A DNA stretch of 64,000 bases, taken from assembly GCA_020636075.1 (NCBI GenBank), contig JACJYO010000006.1, forward strand, positions 62,001 through 126,000. The letters are read 5' to 3'. The position numbers and the translations under genes were made by a program. Numbering within the stretch: position 1 is the stretch's first letter; each line of letters begins with the position of its first letter. The DNA comes from Lewinellaceae bacterium. Its GTDB lineage: Bacteria; Bacteroidota; Bacteroidia; Chitinophagales; Saprospiraceae. Of the stretch, positions 16,428-26,063 are shown one piece after another. The notes beneath the pieces are model-generated. The model saw nothing but the letters and a program-made list of their open reading frames with translations. It was not told where the DNA came from and did not search any database.

Positions 16428-17018
16428 ATGAGCATGAAAAAATCCTCCCTGCTTTTAACCCTTTCTTTCCTGTTGACTGCCTGCGTTTTGCAAGCCCAAT
16501 ACACCGGTCCGCGTCTGTTTTTGGACGTTCCGTCTTTTTATTTTCACACGCCGGACGTTGAAAATACCGGCCATCGCCTGGGCGCCGGTCTGGATGTTGC
16601 CATGAACGTCGGTACCCACTGGAGTGTCGCCCGCCTTGGATTGGGCACTACGTTCACCTTTGATCCGGGTGCCGAAGATTTTGATAAAACAACGCTGTGG
16701 GGCCCGGCCACCTACCTGGAAGCCGGCGCCGGTTTGTACCGCACCAATGGCAACCAGTGCGCCAAGAGCAAACAAAGCGCCTTTACCGCTATGGGTAAAG
16801 TCGGTATGCGCTACGATTTTAATGAAAAAGCCGTGAAAAGAGCCGATGGCGCCGAACCCCAGCAATTGGATTTTACCCTGGGTGTTGAACTGGGTTATTT
16901 TTACATCCGCGATGTGTTTCGCAACATGGATTTTGTAATCAGCGGAAACTACCACACCCGGTCCAAAGCGATTTCCGCCAATGTAGGTTTTAAGTTTTTC
17001 CTGAATTTGCGGGCTTAA
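16428..17018 (+). CDS. Small outer-membrane beta-barrel-like protein
   Basis: 196 residues with a signal peptide ending LQAQ. The rest alternates hydrophobic and polar residues with many Gly and aromatics (LGAGLDVAMNVGTHWSV, YLEAGAGLYRT, LGVELGYFYI) and ends with FKFFLNLRA, consistent with an 8-10 stranded outer-membrane barrel. The family is not recognised. A TACCTTTG -7 box lies at 16297-16304 but without a good -33 element. A start two codons later (MKKSSL) is equally possible. An intrinsic terminator follows the stop. Confidence 0.7.
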   Translation: MSMKKSSLLLTLSFLLTACVLQAQYTGPRLFLDVPSFYFHTPDVENTGHRLGAGLDVAMNVGTHWSVARLGLGTTFTFDPGAEDFDKTTLWGPATYLEAGAGLYRTNGNQCAKSKQSAFTAMGKVGMRYDFNEKAVKRADGAEPQQLDFTLGVELGYFYIRDVFRNMDFVISGNYHTRSKAISANVGFKFFLNLRA

Positions 17019-17068
17019 GTTTGTTCGCAGTTGAACAACTTTAGATCAGTACAGAAAAACATGAGTCA

Positions 17069-17105
17069 TCCCGAATTTTTCAGTTTTGAAAAATTCGGGA
17101 TTTTT
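17069..17105 (+). terminator. Intrinsic terminator
   Basis: The 13-bp stem TCCCGAATTTTTC / GAAAAATTCGGGA with loop AGTTTT is followed by TTTTT. It ends the transcript of the preceding outer-membrane protein gene. Confidence 0.8.
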
Positions 17106-17301
17106 ATTTCGTGAAAAATGCAAGTGATTGATAATGTACTTGGGACCCGGAGGTGCGCTCCGTGAGCCACCTCCGATTTCGCAAAATCAGGATTTGCATA
17201 AGGCCGGTCTACACCTTTGTGTATCAATCCGTTAAATAAAACATGAGTCACCCCAAAAATTCGAGATGACCCATGTTTTTGTAAAAACCTGCGGGTACGC
17301 T

Positions 17302-20300
17302 CTACTGATTCTTGACTATTTTTTTGATACTTACGGCATTTCCGCTCTGTACCGAAATCAGGTAAATTCCGTTAGCCAGGCCGGATAAATCCAGGGCGTC
17401 TGCCTGCGTGCCGGCATCCCATTTCCAGCTGCGCAATTGCTGCCCGGCCAGGTTTGTCAATCCAATTCGGGCATTCGAGGGCAATGGCTTGGTCAGTCGC
17501 AGGAATACCTGCCCTGAAGTTGGGTTGGGCGCCAGGAAAAAATCCAGCGTTGCATCGGCGGCATCGGTACCAAGTGCAAACGGTGCGATCCGGAATGTAT
17601 CGGCCAGCAGGCCGCCTTCTCCATCGGAGACGCTAAAGCGAAACTGATCAGCGAGGCTTCCGGTGCCGTAATCGAAATACCGGATCGCGCCGTTGTCGAT
17701 GTCGGCCTGGCTAAACTGATCACCCACTTTCAGGGCGCCGGCCCAGGCGCGTTGCAGTTCGCCGTGCACCGGTGTGCTCATAAGGGTGAAAATCAGACTG
17801 CCCGGCCCGGTGTCGGCGTCTTCAGCCAGCAACAGGTCGGTGGAAATCGGGGCGTTGCTGCCCGGGGCCAGTTGCAGGGCATTGTTGTTTATGAGTACCG
17901 GTGGGTTGAGCGCGATATCGGAACAAAATTCGATGGCAAAACCGTTGATCTGTCCGCCCGAGCTGGTGGTTTTGTCTTTTACGCGCAAAATCCAGTCGCC
18001 GGCGGCATCCTCGCCCTGAAAGTCACTCAATTTCCCTTCCGGGCGGTAGGGGTTGCCGTTTTGCGGAGGCGGGCAGCCGAAGGCATTCGGTGCGGCATCT
18101 TCAAATCCGAGTCTGAAGTTTCCGCTGTAACTGCCGCACTTGTTTTCAAACAAGAACACTTCTTTGCCGCCAGGGCTTATGATGGACGCCGAGAGGTCTT
18201 TGAAAAACTGGTGGTTGCCTTCAAAATTTTTTACTTTCAATTCGCTGATCGGGCCGCCGGCAAATACTTTTATTTTGGATTCCACGGTGGGTGTTCCGTT
18301 AGCCGTGATAGGTTTGGGTACGTCGGTGCTTTCGAGCGCCAGGCAGGTTTTTGCTGCTGTTGAAAATACGAAAGGCTCGGTCCAGGTACTGGCGCCGCAG
18401 CTGTTCACCGGCCTGATCCGCCAGTAGTACACGCGGCCTTCGTCGAGTGCGAGGTTCCATTGCAGCGAATCCACCTTCAGACCGGTGTACGATTTGAAAA
18501 TAGTAGCCGGTTCAAATGCCGGGTTGGTGGCCAATTCCACATCGTAGCTGTTGGCATCGGCAGCGCCGTTCCAGCGCAACAGGGGCCAGCGGCTAACGCC
18601 TACGCTTCCATCTGCCGGGAGCAGGTTTTTTACCGAAGAAAAATCGTTTGAAACGAGCGTGAGCCGCAGTGTTGCCGTTGCCGTATCGCCGTTTGAAACA
18701 GCTAAAATCGTCATGGAATATTCGCCTTCGGACAAGCCTGCCGGGAGGTCGATGTCGAGCATTGCGGTGCCGTCGGCGGCCAGTTCGTCGGCACTAAGGC
18801 TGGCTGTTGCACCGGCCGGAACGTCGGTAAGGCTCAGGCTGATGGGGCCGCCCAGGTTTTCCCAGGCATTGGCGGAGATGGTTGTGGAAAAACTGGCCGG
18901 CAGGCAAATTGTGGCGCGGTTAACTTCGGTGCAAATTGAAAAATCCTTGCCGGGTAAATGGCCCAGATCGTATTCCCAGATACCGCGGCCATAGGTGCCG
19001 GCCCGCAGTTTGCGCGATGATTTTTGCAATTCAAGGTCGCTCACTACGGTGATCGGCATGTTTTGGTTCATGCCTACCCAATCGCTCATGGTGCTTTTCC
19101 GGTACCAGACGCCCAGGTCGTTCCCTACAAAAAGGGTGAAGCTGCCATCAGCGGCCAGGTCGAGGTACAGGGTGTTGGTGGGTACATTGGGGAGCGATCC
19201 GGAAATGTTGGTCCAGTTGACACCGCCGTCGTCGGAGCGGAATACTTTATTGCCGGCGCTGAAGGTTCCACGGGTGATGTACAGCACCTCCGGCTTTTCC
19301 GGGTGCACGGTAATCGAGGTGATATTGGCAGAATTGGGTACGGAGTGGGTGGTCCAGTTGGCGCCGAGGTTGGTAGTTTTATACAAAACGGCATTATTGG
19401 AGGTGTAAATCGTATTGGGGTCAGAGGGGGCAATAGTCAGGGCATCCAGCTTGGAATTGGCGTTGCCGGTGAGGTTGTTGCTGATCTTGGTCCAGGAGGT
19501 GCCGCGGTTGGTGGAGCGATACACATCGGCGTAGCCCAGCACGATGGCGTTGGGATTTTGGGGGTCGAGTTGATAGGGCGCCACCCAGGATCCGTTGAGG
19601 TCGTGGTCGGGTGTTTGGCCGGGCAGGTTATTGCTGATGCGGTAGCCGGTGTCGTTTGTCCAGCGGTCGAGGGAGCGGTACAGTTGGCCGTAGATGTACG
19701 TTGTGTAAATTATGTCGGCGTTTGTGTAATCAATGGCCACTTCCATGGCATCGCCGCCATTGGTGGGTTCCCATTCGCCGGGGGCAACGCGTTTTCGACC
19801 GCCATTATCCTGCGTTCCACCGATCATGAATAGCTCGTCCGTTTGTGCCACGGCAATGTGGTAAAACTGGGTAATGATCAGTCCGTTGGACAGTTCCTGC
19901 CAGTCGTCGGCCTGTTCGTCGTAGCGCCAGATGCCGCCGTCGTTGCAAAAGAAAATCCGGTTGCTCACGGGTTGCCAGGCCACATTGCGTTGGTCGGCAT
20001 GTACCACCGGATCTGCGGTGCCGCCATGCCAGTGGCTGGCTTTTACCCAATTGTTGCCCTGGTCGGAGGAGCGGTGCACGTTTACGCCACCGCAATAAAC
20101 CTGGTTGGCATTGGTCGGGGAGAGGATGAGCACATCGCTTTCGGGGCAGTCTTGGCGGCTTTCAAAGGTCTGTCCGCCGTCGGATGAATAGAAAAACTTG
20201 CCGGTACCACCAGAAATACACATAGCAGCGATCACGTCCGGGTTGGCGGGGCTTACCGATATCCGGACCCGGTTGTTGGGAAGCCCAAAATTGCTGAGTT

Positions 20301-21240
20301 GGTTCCAGTTGATGCCGCCGTCGGTGGATTTGTAAATGTTGCTGGTTGTTCCGGAAGTGTAGTAGGCGGCGTAAACGATATCGCCGTTGCCCGTGTGGAA
20401 TTCCAGGTCGGAATAGCTGCCCGGGCGTACCAGTGTCCAGGTATCGCCGCCGTCATCGGTACGCCAAAGGCCGTTGCTGGCGGCGACGATCAACACGGCG
20501 GGATCTTTCGGACTTTGGGCCATTTGGTATACGGTTATGTTTTGCGTGAGCGACCAGCTGAGGCCGGTTGGCTCCCAGTTGTGTCCGCCGTCGTATGATT
20601 TGTAAATCCCGGTGTAGAAAATTGCGCCGGCGTAGTCGCCATTGGCCAGGTACAGGATTTCGGGATCGTTGTGGTCGACAACCAGGTTTGAGGCGCTGTT
20701 GTAAGGTAAACCCTCGCTGATAGGCATGTAGGTGACGCCGCCGTCGGTTGTTTTCCAAACGCCACCGCTTTGCCCCCCGACGTAGTAGGTGTTTGGGTCG
20801 GTGGGGTGGAAGGCAATGGATGTGGTGCGTCCCATACCGCTGTACCCGCCGGTGCAAGTGGTTTGGGAGATCATCTGCCAACCGCAGTCCTGACTTGCGT
20901 TGCGATTTTGAACGCCGGCTTTATTTCCGCTGAATTTGCGCAAGTTGGCCAGGGGGCGGATGTCGGGGAAAGTCCCGTCGGGATTCACCCGGGATTCCCA
21001 GAACCATTTCCAACGGCTGAACTGGTTGTAGGCCGAGCCTTCGTCTTCGGGTTCTTCGGATTCGGCTGTTTCCGGCCGGGATTTTTCTTGTTCAAAAAGG
21101 CGCTCGGCATCGGCGCAGATTTCAAAGAAATTGGCGTTGTCGCGTTGCAGGAGTTGTTTCCAATCATGCATTTCCTGAGCAGGCAGCGTGATGTACAGGC
21201 AAGCCTGAAGGAGCAGGGCGAGTGGGAGTTTTAATTTCAT
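17302..21240 (-). CDS. Large secreted Asp-box propeller protein with P-domain and T9SS tail
   Basis: 1312 residues from the start MKLKLPLALLL (signal peptide to LPAQ). Residues about 120-760 carry nine or more Asp-box motifs (TTDGGVTY, SYDGGHNW, TDDGGDTW, STDGGINW, SSDGGQTF, SSDQGNNW, STNRGTSW, TTNLGANW, SDDGGVNW), which form VPS10/sortilin- or sialidase-like beta-propellers. A fibronectin-III-like module follows (WRIRPVNSCGASTWTEPF), then a proprotein-convertase P-domain (LSASIISPGGKEVFLF) and a cadherin-like segment. The last 75 residues are a T9SS type A sorting domain (FFLAPNPTSGQVFL to IKKIVKNQ), which predicts export through the PorV/T9SS route and surface anchoring. The substrate is unknown. 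Confidence 0.9.
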   Translation of the reverse strand: MKLKLPLALLLQACLYITLPAQEMHDWKQLLQRDNANFFEICADAERLFEQEKSRPETAESEEPEDEGSAYNQFSRWKWFWESRVNPDGTFPDIRPLANLRKFSGNKAGVQNRNASQDCGWQMISQTTCTGGYSGMGRTTSIAFHPTDPNTYYVGGQSGGVWKTTDGGVTYMPISEGLPYNSASNLVVDHNDPEILYLANGDYAGAIFYTGIYKSYDGGHNWEPTGLSWSLTQNITVYQMAQSPKDPAVLIVAASNGLWRTDDGGDTWTLVRPGSYSDLEFHTGNGDIVYAAYYTSGTTSNIYKSTDGGINWNQLSNFGLPNNRVRISVSPANPDVIAAMCISGGTGKFFYSSDGGQTFESRQDCPESDVLILSPTNANQVYCGGVNVHRSSDQGNNWVKASHWHGGTADPVVHADQRNVAWQPVSNRIFFCNDGGIWRYDEQADDWQELSNGLIITQFYHIAVAQTDELFMIGGTQDNGGRKRVAPGEWEPTNGGDAMEVAIDYTNADIIYTTYIYGQLYRSLDRWTNDTGYRISNNLPGQTPDHDLNGSWVAPYQLDPQNPNAIVLGYADVYRSTNRGTSWTKISNNLTGNANSKLDALTIAPSDPNTIYTSNNAVLYKTTNLGANWTTHSVPNSANITSITVHPEKPEVLYITRGTFSAGNKVFRSDDGGVNWTNISGSLPNVPTNTLYLDLAADGSFTLFVGNDLGVWYRKSTMSDWVGMNQNMPITVVSDLELQKSSRKLRAGTYGRGIWEYDLGHLPGKDFSICTEVNRATICLPASFSTTISANAWENLGGPISLSLTDVPAGATASLSADELAADGTAMLDIDLPAGLSEGEYSMTILAVSNGDTATATLRLTLVSNDFSSVKNLLPADGSVGVSRWPLLRWNGAADANSYDVELATNPAFEPATIFKSYTGLKVDSLQWNLALDEGRVYYWRIRPVNSCGASTWTEPFVFSTAAKTCLALESTDVPKPITANGTPTVESKIKVFAGGPISELKVKNFEGNHQFFKDLSASIISPGGKEVFLFENKCGSYSGNFRLGFEDAAPNAFGCPPPQNGNPYRPEGKLSDFQGEDAAGDWILRVKDKTTSSGGQINGFAIEFCSDIALNPPVLINNNALQLAPGSNAPISTDLLLAEDADTGPGSLIFTLMSTPVHGELQRAWAGALKVGDQFSQADIDNGAIRYFDYGTGSLADQFRFSVSDGEGGLLADTFRIAPFALGTDAADATLDFFLAPNPTSGQVFLRLTKPLPSNARIGLTNLAGQQLRSWKWDAGTQADALDLSGLANGIYLISVQSGNAVSIKKIVKNQ

Positions 21241-21454
21241 GGTAAACACGGAAATAGCCTGGGCGGCAAGTAATTTTGGTAATGATGTATGGTGAGTGAT
21301 AAATGATAAATATCCGATTCAACAAGGTGGCCTAGCTTGAATTCGGCACTCAAATTTTGGTACTGTCGTTAGATTTTTTTCTGAAATTCCAAAGGTAGGT
21401 TGAATAGGAATGCTGCGATGTGGGTTATTGGGGTATTGCCTTGGGCAGACAAAA

Positions 21455-21979
21455 CTACGCAGGTTTGTCGAGCTGCCAACGCCAGATTGTTCCATCTTCG
21501 GGGTCAACAACTTCTTCGATAAAAACAAAATTCAGTTTGCGCAGCACTTTTACCGATGCATTTTCTTCGGCGAGGGTATGCGCCAGCACGGTTTTTACCG
21601 CCTCATGTGCAAATGCACGGTCGACCAAAGCATTTGCCACTTCGGTAGCCAGGCCGCGACCCTGATAAGCGGGAGCGATTTCGTACCCAATTTCGACAAA
21701 ACCATCCGGGTCGGGTACGCCTTTAAAACCGCAGGTACCAATCAGACGGTGATCGTTCTGGTGGATGGTTAGGAAACTCCACCATCCGAGTTGGTCGGGG
21801 TGTTCGAGCAGGAAGTCGCGCATCCAGGCCATGGCTTCGGGGAAGTGCATCCAGTTATCGGCCAGGTCAACACCGCCGAGTTGGCGCGACAGGGTAGCCC
21901 AGTCTTCCGACACGACAGCATCAAGCGTCGGGAAGCCGGCGGGCACTAGTACTAAATTTTGGGTACGGATGGGCGTCAT
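21455..21979 (-). CDS. GNAT N-acetyltransferase, RimJ/RimL type
   Basis: 174 residues. It has the acetyl-CoA-binding motif A YQGRGLATEVANALVDRA (Q/RxxGxG/A type) after a strand EIGYEIAPA, and the C-terminal VLRKLNFVFIEEVVDPEDG typical of RimJ/RimL-like enzymes that acetylate small molecules or N-termini. The substrate cannot be told from sequence. The gene stands alone, between the large propeller gene and a divergent MFS transporter. Confidence 0.85.
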   Translation of the reverse strand: MTPIRTQNLVLVPAGFPTLDAVVSEDWATLSRQLGGVDLADNWMHFPEAMAWMRDFLLEHPDQLGWWSFLTIHQNDHRLIGTCGFKGVPDPDGFVEIGYEIAPAYQGRGLATEVANALVDRAFAHEAVKTVLAHTLAEENASVKVLRKLNFVFIEEVVDPEDGTIWRWQLDKPA

Positions 21980-22384
21980 TTAGAACATACGCGGAACCTG
22001 GAGGGTAGTTCCATGAGAAAGAATGCAATGGTGGCAAAAATAACAATAAATGCGGTTTTGGAGCATCTATTCCCGCTTTAGCAGGAGAACTTCTGTCGGT
22101 TTTTACCGGTTGGGTGAAAAAAATTTGTACTTACCCGTAAAGTTTCGACTTTAGCGGCTGAATTGTGCGGTGCAAATCTTTGCCCGGGCAGTTAACCAAT
22201 CAGAAGCTAATCCATTCTATTGTATGAACGACGCCGACTGTTTTTAAGCAGTCGGCGTTTTCTTTTTTGTTAAGAATTGCGGTGATGGCCAAATTTTCTA
22301 TTTGACTGGAAACTATTTCTTGCTGTCACCAGTTTTTTGTTTGGAATACATGTAGTATTTCACCTTCCCAATTCTTGATGCTTT
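21980..22384. other. Divergent intergenic region with an orphan hairpin
   Basis: 405 bases between the GNAT gene (minus) and the MFS gene (plus). It has no supported ORF. It holds the hairpin at 22231-22258 with a T-rich tail. This does not follow any known gene on its strand, so it could end an undetected small RNA or be an inserted repeat. No full -33/-7 promoter was found. Confidence 0.4.
22231..22265 (+). repeat. ACGCCGACT-family hairpin with T-rich tail
   Basis: ACGCCGACTG, 8-nt loop TTTTTAAG, CAGTCGGCGT, then TTTCTTTTTT. The stem is the same as in the hairpins on stop codons at 1470 and 3382, but here with a longer loop and no adjoining gene end. Confidence 0.6.
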
Positions 22385-23593
22385 ATGTTGGTTCGCCTGT
22401 ATTACCATTGGAAAAATTCGTACATGGGCATACCTGCCCGGATCTGGTTTTTATCGTTGATCAGCCTGGTCAACCGTTGCGGTGCGATGGTTGTGGTGTT
22501 CCTTACAATTTACCTGACCAAAAGCCTGGGATATGGTATTCCGGAAGCCGGTTATGTGTTGGGTTGCTTTGGCGCAGGAGCGTTATTGGGAGGCTATCTT
22601 GGAGGTAAGTTGACAGACCGGTTTAGTTATTACAAGATCATGTTGTGGAGCCTGGTGTTAAACGGGCTGATGCTGGTGGTGTTGATCTGGATCCGGAACT
22701 TTTGGCTGATGTGTGGCGCGGTGTTCCTGATGAGTGTGCTGGCAGATATTTTTAGACCGGCCAACTCGGTTGCTATTGCGCGGTACAGTACCCCGGAAAC
22801 CCGCACGCGTTCGATCTCGTTGTACCGCATGTCGGTCAACCTGGGTTGGGCGGTAGCGCCAGCCTTGGGGGGCCTGCTGGTCGGTTTGGGCTGGCACTGG
22901 ATGTTCGTTGCCGACGGATTTACCTGTATCGGCGCTGCAGTGCTGCTTTGGATTTTTATTGCGCCCAAGCCGGCTGCGAAAGCAGAACATACTCCGGCTG
23001 CACTGCCGTCCAAGGCTGCAGTAACACCTTACCGCGACCGGAATTTTGTGCTGTTCGCCCTGCTGACCATCCTGAATGCTATGGTGTTCATGCAGTTTTT
23101 GTGGACAGTCCCGCTCTTTTTTAAGGAAGTATATCGTTGGGATGAATCGACGATCGGCCTAATTGCCGCTATTAACGGCTTGATCGTTTTTCTGGTGGAA
23201 ATGCCGATGATTTACAGGATTGAGCGGAAACGCACCCGTTTGCAGTTTGTCCGGTTGGGTTTGGTGCTTTACGCGTTTTCCTATCTGGCATTCTTGCTGC
23301 CGCCGGGTGGTTTGGTGACTGCTCTGGTATTCATTGTCGGGCTGTCGTTCGGAGAAATGTTTGTCATGCCATTCAGCACCAATTTTGTATTCGATTATGC
23401 TACCAAAGGCAGTGCGGGAACCTACATGGGAATGTACAGTATTTCCTATTCATTGGCGAATATTGTTGCTCCGTTGCTTGGTACGCATGTGATTGCCTGG
23501 TGGGGGTTTCAGGTGCATTGGACCATTACAGCCGTGCTGGCGCTGGGAAGCTGGATCGGCTTTTGGCTGCTGGAACGGCGAACGGGCGGCTGA
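22385..23593 (+). CDS. MFS transporter
   Basis: 402 residues with 12 predicted helices in two halves joined by a polar loop (APKPAAKAEHTPAALPSKAA, about 195-220). The loop between helices 2 and 3 has GGYLGGKLTDRFSYYK, the MFS G-x-L-(a)-D-R-x-G-R/K-type motif. It resembles drug/efflux MFS proteins (MdtH/YdeE-like); the substrate is unknown. A start at MGIPARIW (22424) is also possible. It converges with fabH across an inverted-repeat gap. Confidence 0.88.
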   Translation: MLVRLYYHWKNSYMGIPARIWFLSLISLVNRCGAMVVVFLTIYLTKSLGYGIPEAGYVLGCFGAGALLGGYLGGKLTDRFSYYKIMLWSLVLNGLMLVVLIWIRNFWLMCGAVFLMSVLADIFRPANSVAIARYSTPETRTRSISLYRMSVNLGWAVAPALGGLLVGLGWHWMFVADGFTCIGAAVLLWIFIAPKPAAKAEHTPAALPSKAAVTPYRDRNFVLFALLTILNAMVFMQFLWTVPLFFKEVYRWDESTIGLIAAINGLIVFLVEMPMIYRIERKRTRLQFVRLGLVLYAFSYLAFLLPPGGLVTALVFIVGLSFGEMFVMPFSTNFVFDYATKGSAGTYMGMYSISYSLANIVAPLLGTHVIAWWGFQVHWTITAVLALGSWIGFWLLERRTGG

Positions 23594-23600
23594 ACAGACG

Positions 23601-23715
23601 GTCAAAATGTAAAAGTCAAAATTTGAAATGTAAAAATCCAAAGGGAGATCGTACCGGCCTTCGGCCACCACCATTTTCCTTTGGACTTTTATGTTTTAGA
23701 TTTTACATTTTAAAT
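23601..23715. repeat. Inverted-repeat element between MFS gene and fabH, copy 1
   Basis: The arms AAATGTAAAAATCCAAAGG and CCTTTGGACTTTTATGTTTT...ACATTT surround a GGCCTTCGGCC hairpin. The same design (AAGGGAGAT, GGCC-TT-GGCC core, ACTTTTAT) is present at 31503-31603. It probably terminates both convergent genes. Confidence 0.6.
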
Positions 23716-24687
23716 TTAAACGCCCCACTCCAATACCACGCCGGCATACACCAGGCCGCCACCGAAACCAATCAACATCAGTTTGTCACCTTTTTTGACC
23801 TTGCCTTCTCGCAGGCCGCGGTGCAGTGCCAGCGGAATAGAGGCCGAGGAGGTGTTGCCAAACAGGGTAATGCTTTCAAGTGTTTTTTCAAGCGGAAAGC
23901 CCGACTGCGAGCAAAGTGCTTCGATGATGCGCAGGTTGGCGCTGTGCGGAATAAACCAGTCGATGTCATTCAGTTTCAGCCCAGCGCGTTCGGCGAGTTT
24001 AGGCATTTGAGCGGAAACCGTATTTACAGCCCATTTGAATACCGCTCGTCCGTTTTGGTGGATCTTGTTGTCGGTAATAATATCCTGACCGTTGATCTGT
24101 TTGCGCATATGCGACATGTAAAGGTCCTTGCCGCCATCGCCCTGGCTACCGGTTACGCCGGCAAGGATATTGCCTTTGGGGGCTGCTTCCACGAGCACCA
24201 CGCCTGCACCGTCGCCAAACAGTATGCAGGAAGTACGGTCTTCAAAATTGGTGAACTTCGAGAGGGTTTCTGCGCCGAAAACGAGCACTTTGCGGTGGGT
24301 GCCGGCTGCAATCAGGCCGTTAGCCAACATGATGCCGTAGGCAAAGCCCGCGCAAGCGGCCGCAATGTCGATGGCGCCGGCATGGTGGAGCCCCAGTTTT
24401 TCCTGTACCTGGGAGGCCACACTGGGCATGATCTGGTCGGGGGTTACGGTGGCTACAATAATAAAGTCGACATCGTCGAGTGCGACATTGTTTTCTTCGA
24501 CGAGGTTTTCAACAGCGGCTGCGCACAAATGCGTCGTGTATTCAAATTCGGCTGCAAAACGCCGGGTGCTAATTCCTGTGCGGCTGACGATCCATTCGTC
24601 ATTGGTGTCAATAATGGACTCGAAATAGTGGTTGTCTACAATTCGTTCAGGCACATAGGTGCCTAATGCGGTGATTTTTGCCTGCAT
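23716..24687 (-). CDS. fabH: 3-oxoacyl-ACP synthase III
   Basis: Initiates type II fatty-acid synthesis by condensing acyl-CoA with malonyl-ACP. 323 residues, normal length. The conserved entry DTNDEWIVSRTGI lies at 27-39. The catalytic Cys112 sits in AAACAGFAYG, the catalytic His in WFIPHSANLRI and the Asn in LFGNTSSASIP. The C-terminus GFGGGLVYAGVVL forms the family glycine loop. A -7 box TACCTTTG lies 28 bases upstream on the minus strand. It is transcribed alone, divergent from the str operon, not in a fab cluster. Confidence 0.96.
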   Translation of the reverse strand: MQAKITALGTYVPERIVDNHYFESIIDTNDEWIVSRTGISTRRFAAEFEYTTHLCAAAVENLVEENNVALDDVDFIIVATVTPDQIMPSVASQVQEKLGLHHAGAIDIAAACAGFAYGIMLANGLIAAGTHRKVLVFGAETLSKFTNFEDRTSCILFGDGAGVVLVEAAPKGNILAGVTGSQGDGGKDLYMSHMRKQINGQDIITDNKIHQNGRAVFKWAVNTVSAQMPKLAERAGLKLNDIDWFIPHSANLRIIEALCSQSGFPLEKTLESITLFGNTSSASIPLALHRGLREGKVKKGDKLMLIGFGGGLVYAGVVLEWGV

Positions 24688-24766
24688 GGAAGGACTGCTG
24701 TTTTGATGTTCAAGCCAAAGGTACGGACAAATGAACAGGATTAAATTTTATAAAAAGAGAATCCGG

Positions 24767-24799
24767 TTTGGAAAAATACCCGCACAGCGAGTATCTTTG
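24767..24799 (+). promoter_or_regulatory. Promoter of the str operon
   Basis: TTTG at 24767-24770, a 21-nt spacer and TATCTTTG at 24792-24799 fit the Bacteroidota -33/-7 consensus. The predicted transcript starts near 24805, leaving a leader of about 80 nt before rpsL. Confidence 0.75.
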
Positions 24800-24886
24800 C
24801 GTTCGCTTTTGAAGGAGGGTATTTGATTTTACTCTTTTTTCAATTGATTTTGAATAAGTTATCAAAAAATATCGTAAAAACTAGGT

Positions 24887-25261
24887 ATGCCTACCATTAA
24901 TCAGCTGGTGCGCAAGAGCCGCGAAAAAGTGGAGTACAAAAGCAAGAGTCGTGCGTTGAACTCCTGTCCGCAACGCCGGGGCGTATGCACTCGCGTATAC
25001 ACCACCACCCCGAAGAAGCCTAACTCCGCCTTGCGGAAAGTGGCAAAAGTGCGTATGACTAACGGCATCGAGGTGATTGCTTACATTCCGGGTGAAGGAC
25101 ACAACCTGCAGGAACACTCTATCGTGCTGGTGCGCGGTGGTCGTGTGAAAGACCTGCCGGGTGTGCGCTACACCATCGTGCGCGGTGCGCTCGATACAGC
25201 CGGTGTAAACAACCGCAAGCAGAGCCGCAGCCGCTACGGCACGAAGCGTCCAAAGAGCTAA
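24887..25261 (+). CDS. rpsL: 30S ribosomal protein S12
   Basis: 124 residues, the usual length. MPTINQLVRKSREK is the conserved N-terminus. The decoding-centre loop TPKKPNSALRKVAKVRM is complete, with Lys at the position where streptomycin-resistance changes occur, and GHNLQEHSIVLVRGGRVKDLPGVRY is canonical. It is the first gene of the str operon, after a strong promoter and an AU-rich leader without a Shine-Dalgarno sequence, as expected for ribosomal-protein genes in this phylum. Confidence 0.99.
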   Translation: MPTINQLVRKSREKVEYKSKSRALNSCPQRRGVCTRVYTTTPKKPNSALRKVAKVRMTNGIEVIAYIPGEGHNLQEHSIVLVRGGRVKDLPGVRYTIVRGALDTAGVNNRKQSRSRYGTKRPKS

Positions 25262-25306
25262 TCCCAATTGACGCCAAACACACATTCACTTATTGAATAT
25301 TGACTA

Positions 25307-25792
25307 ATGCGTAAACACAAACCGAAACCTCGAGTATTGGCTCCCGATCCGCGGTATAACGACACGATGGTTACTCGTTTCGTTAACCACATGATGTGGG
25401 AGGGCAAGAAGAGCGTTGCGTTCAGCATCTTTTACGACGCTATGGACATCGTAAAAGCGCGCACCAACGAGGACGAGTTGCAAGTCTGGAAAAAAGCACT
25501 GAACAACGTCATGCCTCAGGTCGAGGTGCGTAGCCGCCGGATCGGTGGTTCCACCTTCCAAATCCCAACGGAACTTCCGGCTAACCGGAAAATTTCCATC
25601 GGGATTAAATGGTTAATTAAATATTCTCGTGCCCGCGCCGGAAAAGGCATGGCCGAGAAACTTGCTGCCGAAGTTGTCGCTGCAAGCAAAGGTGAAGGCA
25701 ACGCCGCCAAGAAACGGGAGGATACCCACAAGATGGCCGAATCCAACCGGGCGTTTGCGCACTACCGCTACAGAGGCAAAAGCAAAAGCTAA
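25307..25792 (+). CDS. rpsG: 30S ribosomal protein S7
   Basis: 161 residues, slightly longer than the usual 155-158. The rRNA-binding regions are present: MRKHKPKPRVLAPDPRYND, FVNHMMWEGKKSVAFSIFYDA, and the beta-hairpin NVMPQVEVRSRRIGGSTFQIP. The C-terminal KMAESNRAFAHYRYR contacts the E-site region. It lies 45 bases after rpsL and is co-transcribed. In other bacteria S7 represses this operon; no such structure could be judged here. Confidence 0.99.
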   Translation: MRKHKPKPRVLAPDPRYNDTMVTRFVNHMMWEGKKSVAFSIFYDAMDIVKARTNEDELQVWKKALNNVMPQVEVRSRRIGGSTFQIPTELPANRKISIGIKWLIKYSRARAGKGMAEKLAAEVVAASKGEGNAAKKREDTHKMAESNRAFAHYRYRGKSKS

Positions 25793-26063
25793 GCGCGGAA
25801 CGGAACTTCCAGCCATACCGTTGAAAAAGTCCGGTGCACGCGTTTACGCTGCCACCCGCTTTTTCGACGGTTTTGCTGTTTTAGGAAAAAAATTTATTGA
25901 CAACACTGTTTTGTTTTTCAGAATTTACAAAAAGCAAAATTGCGTTTCACCAAATTTTAGGCCAGGTTCTGCGAAATTTTCTTTTTGAAAAAGAATTTTA
26001 TAAAAAATCGACCCCAAACCTGTTTTTTAAAATCATTCAATCACTCAACAATAATTTATTGCA

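Noticed and set aside
25629..25988. 119-codon frame overlapping the end of rpsG
   Set aside because: Alternative frame of rpsG plus AT-rich spacer; no conserved feature.
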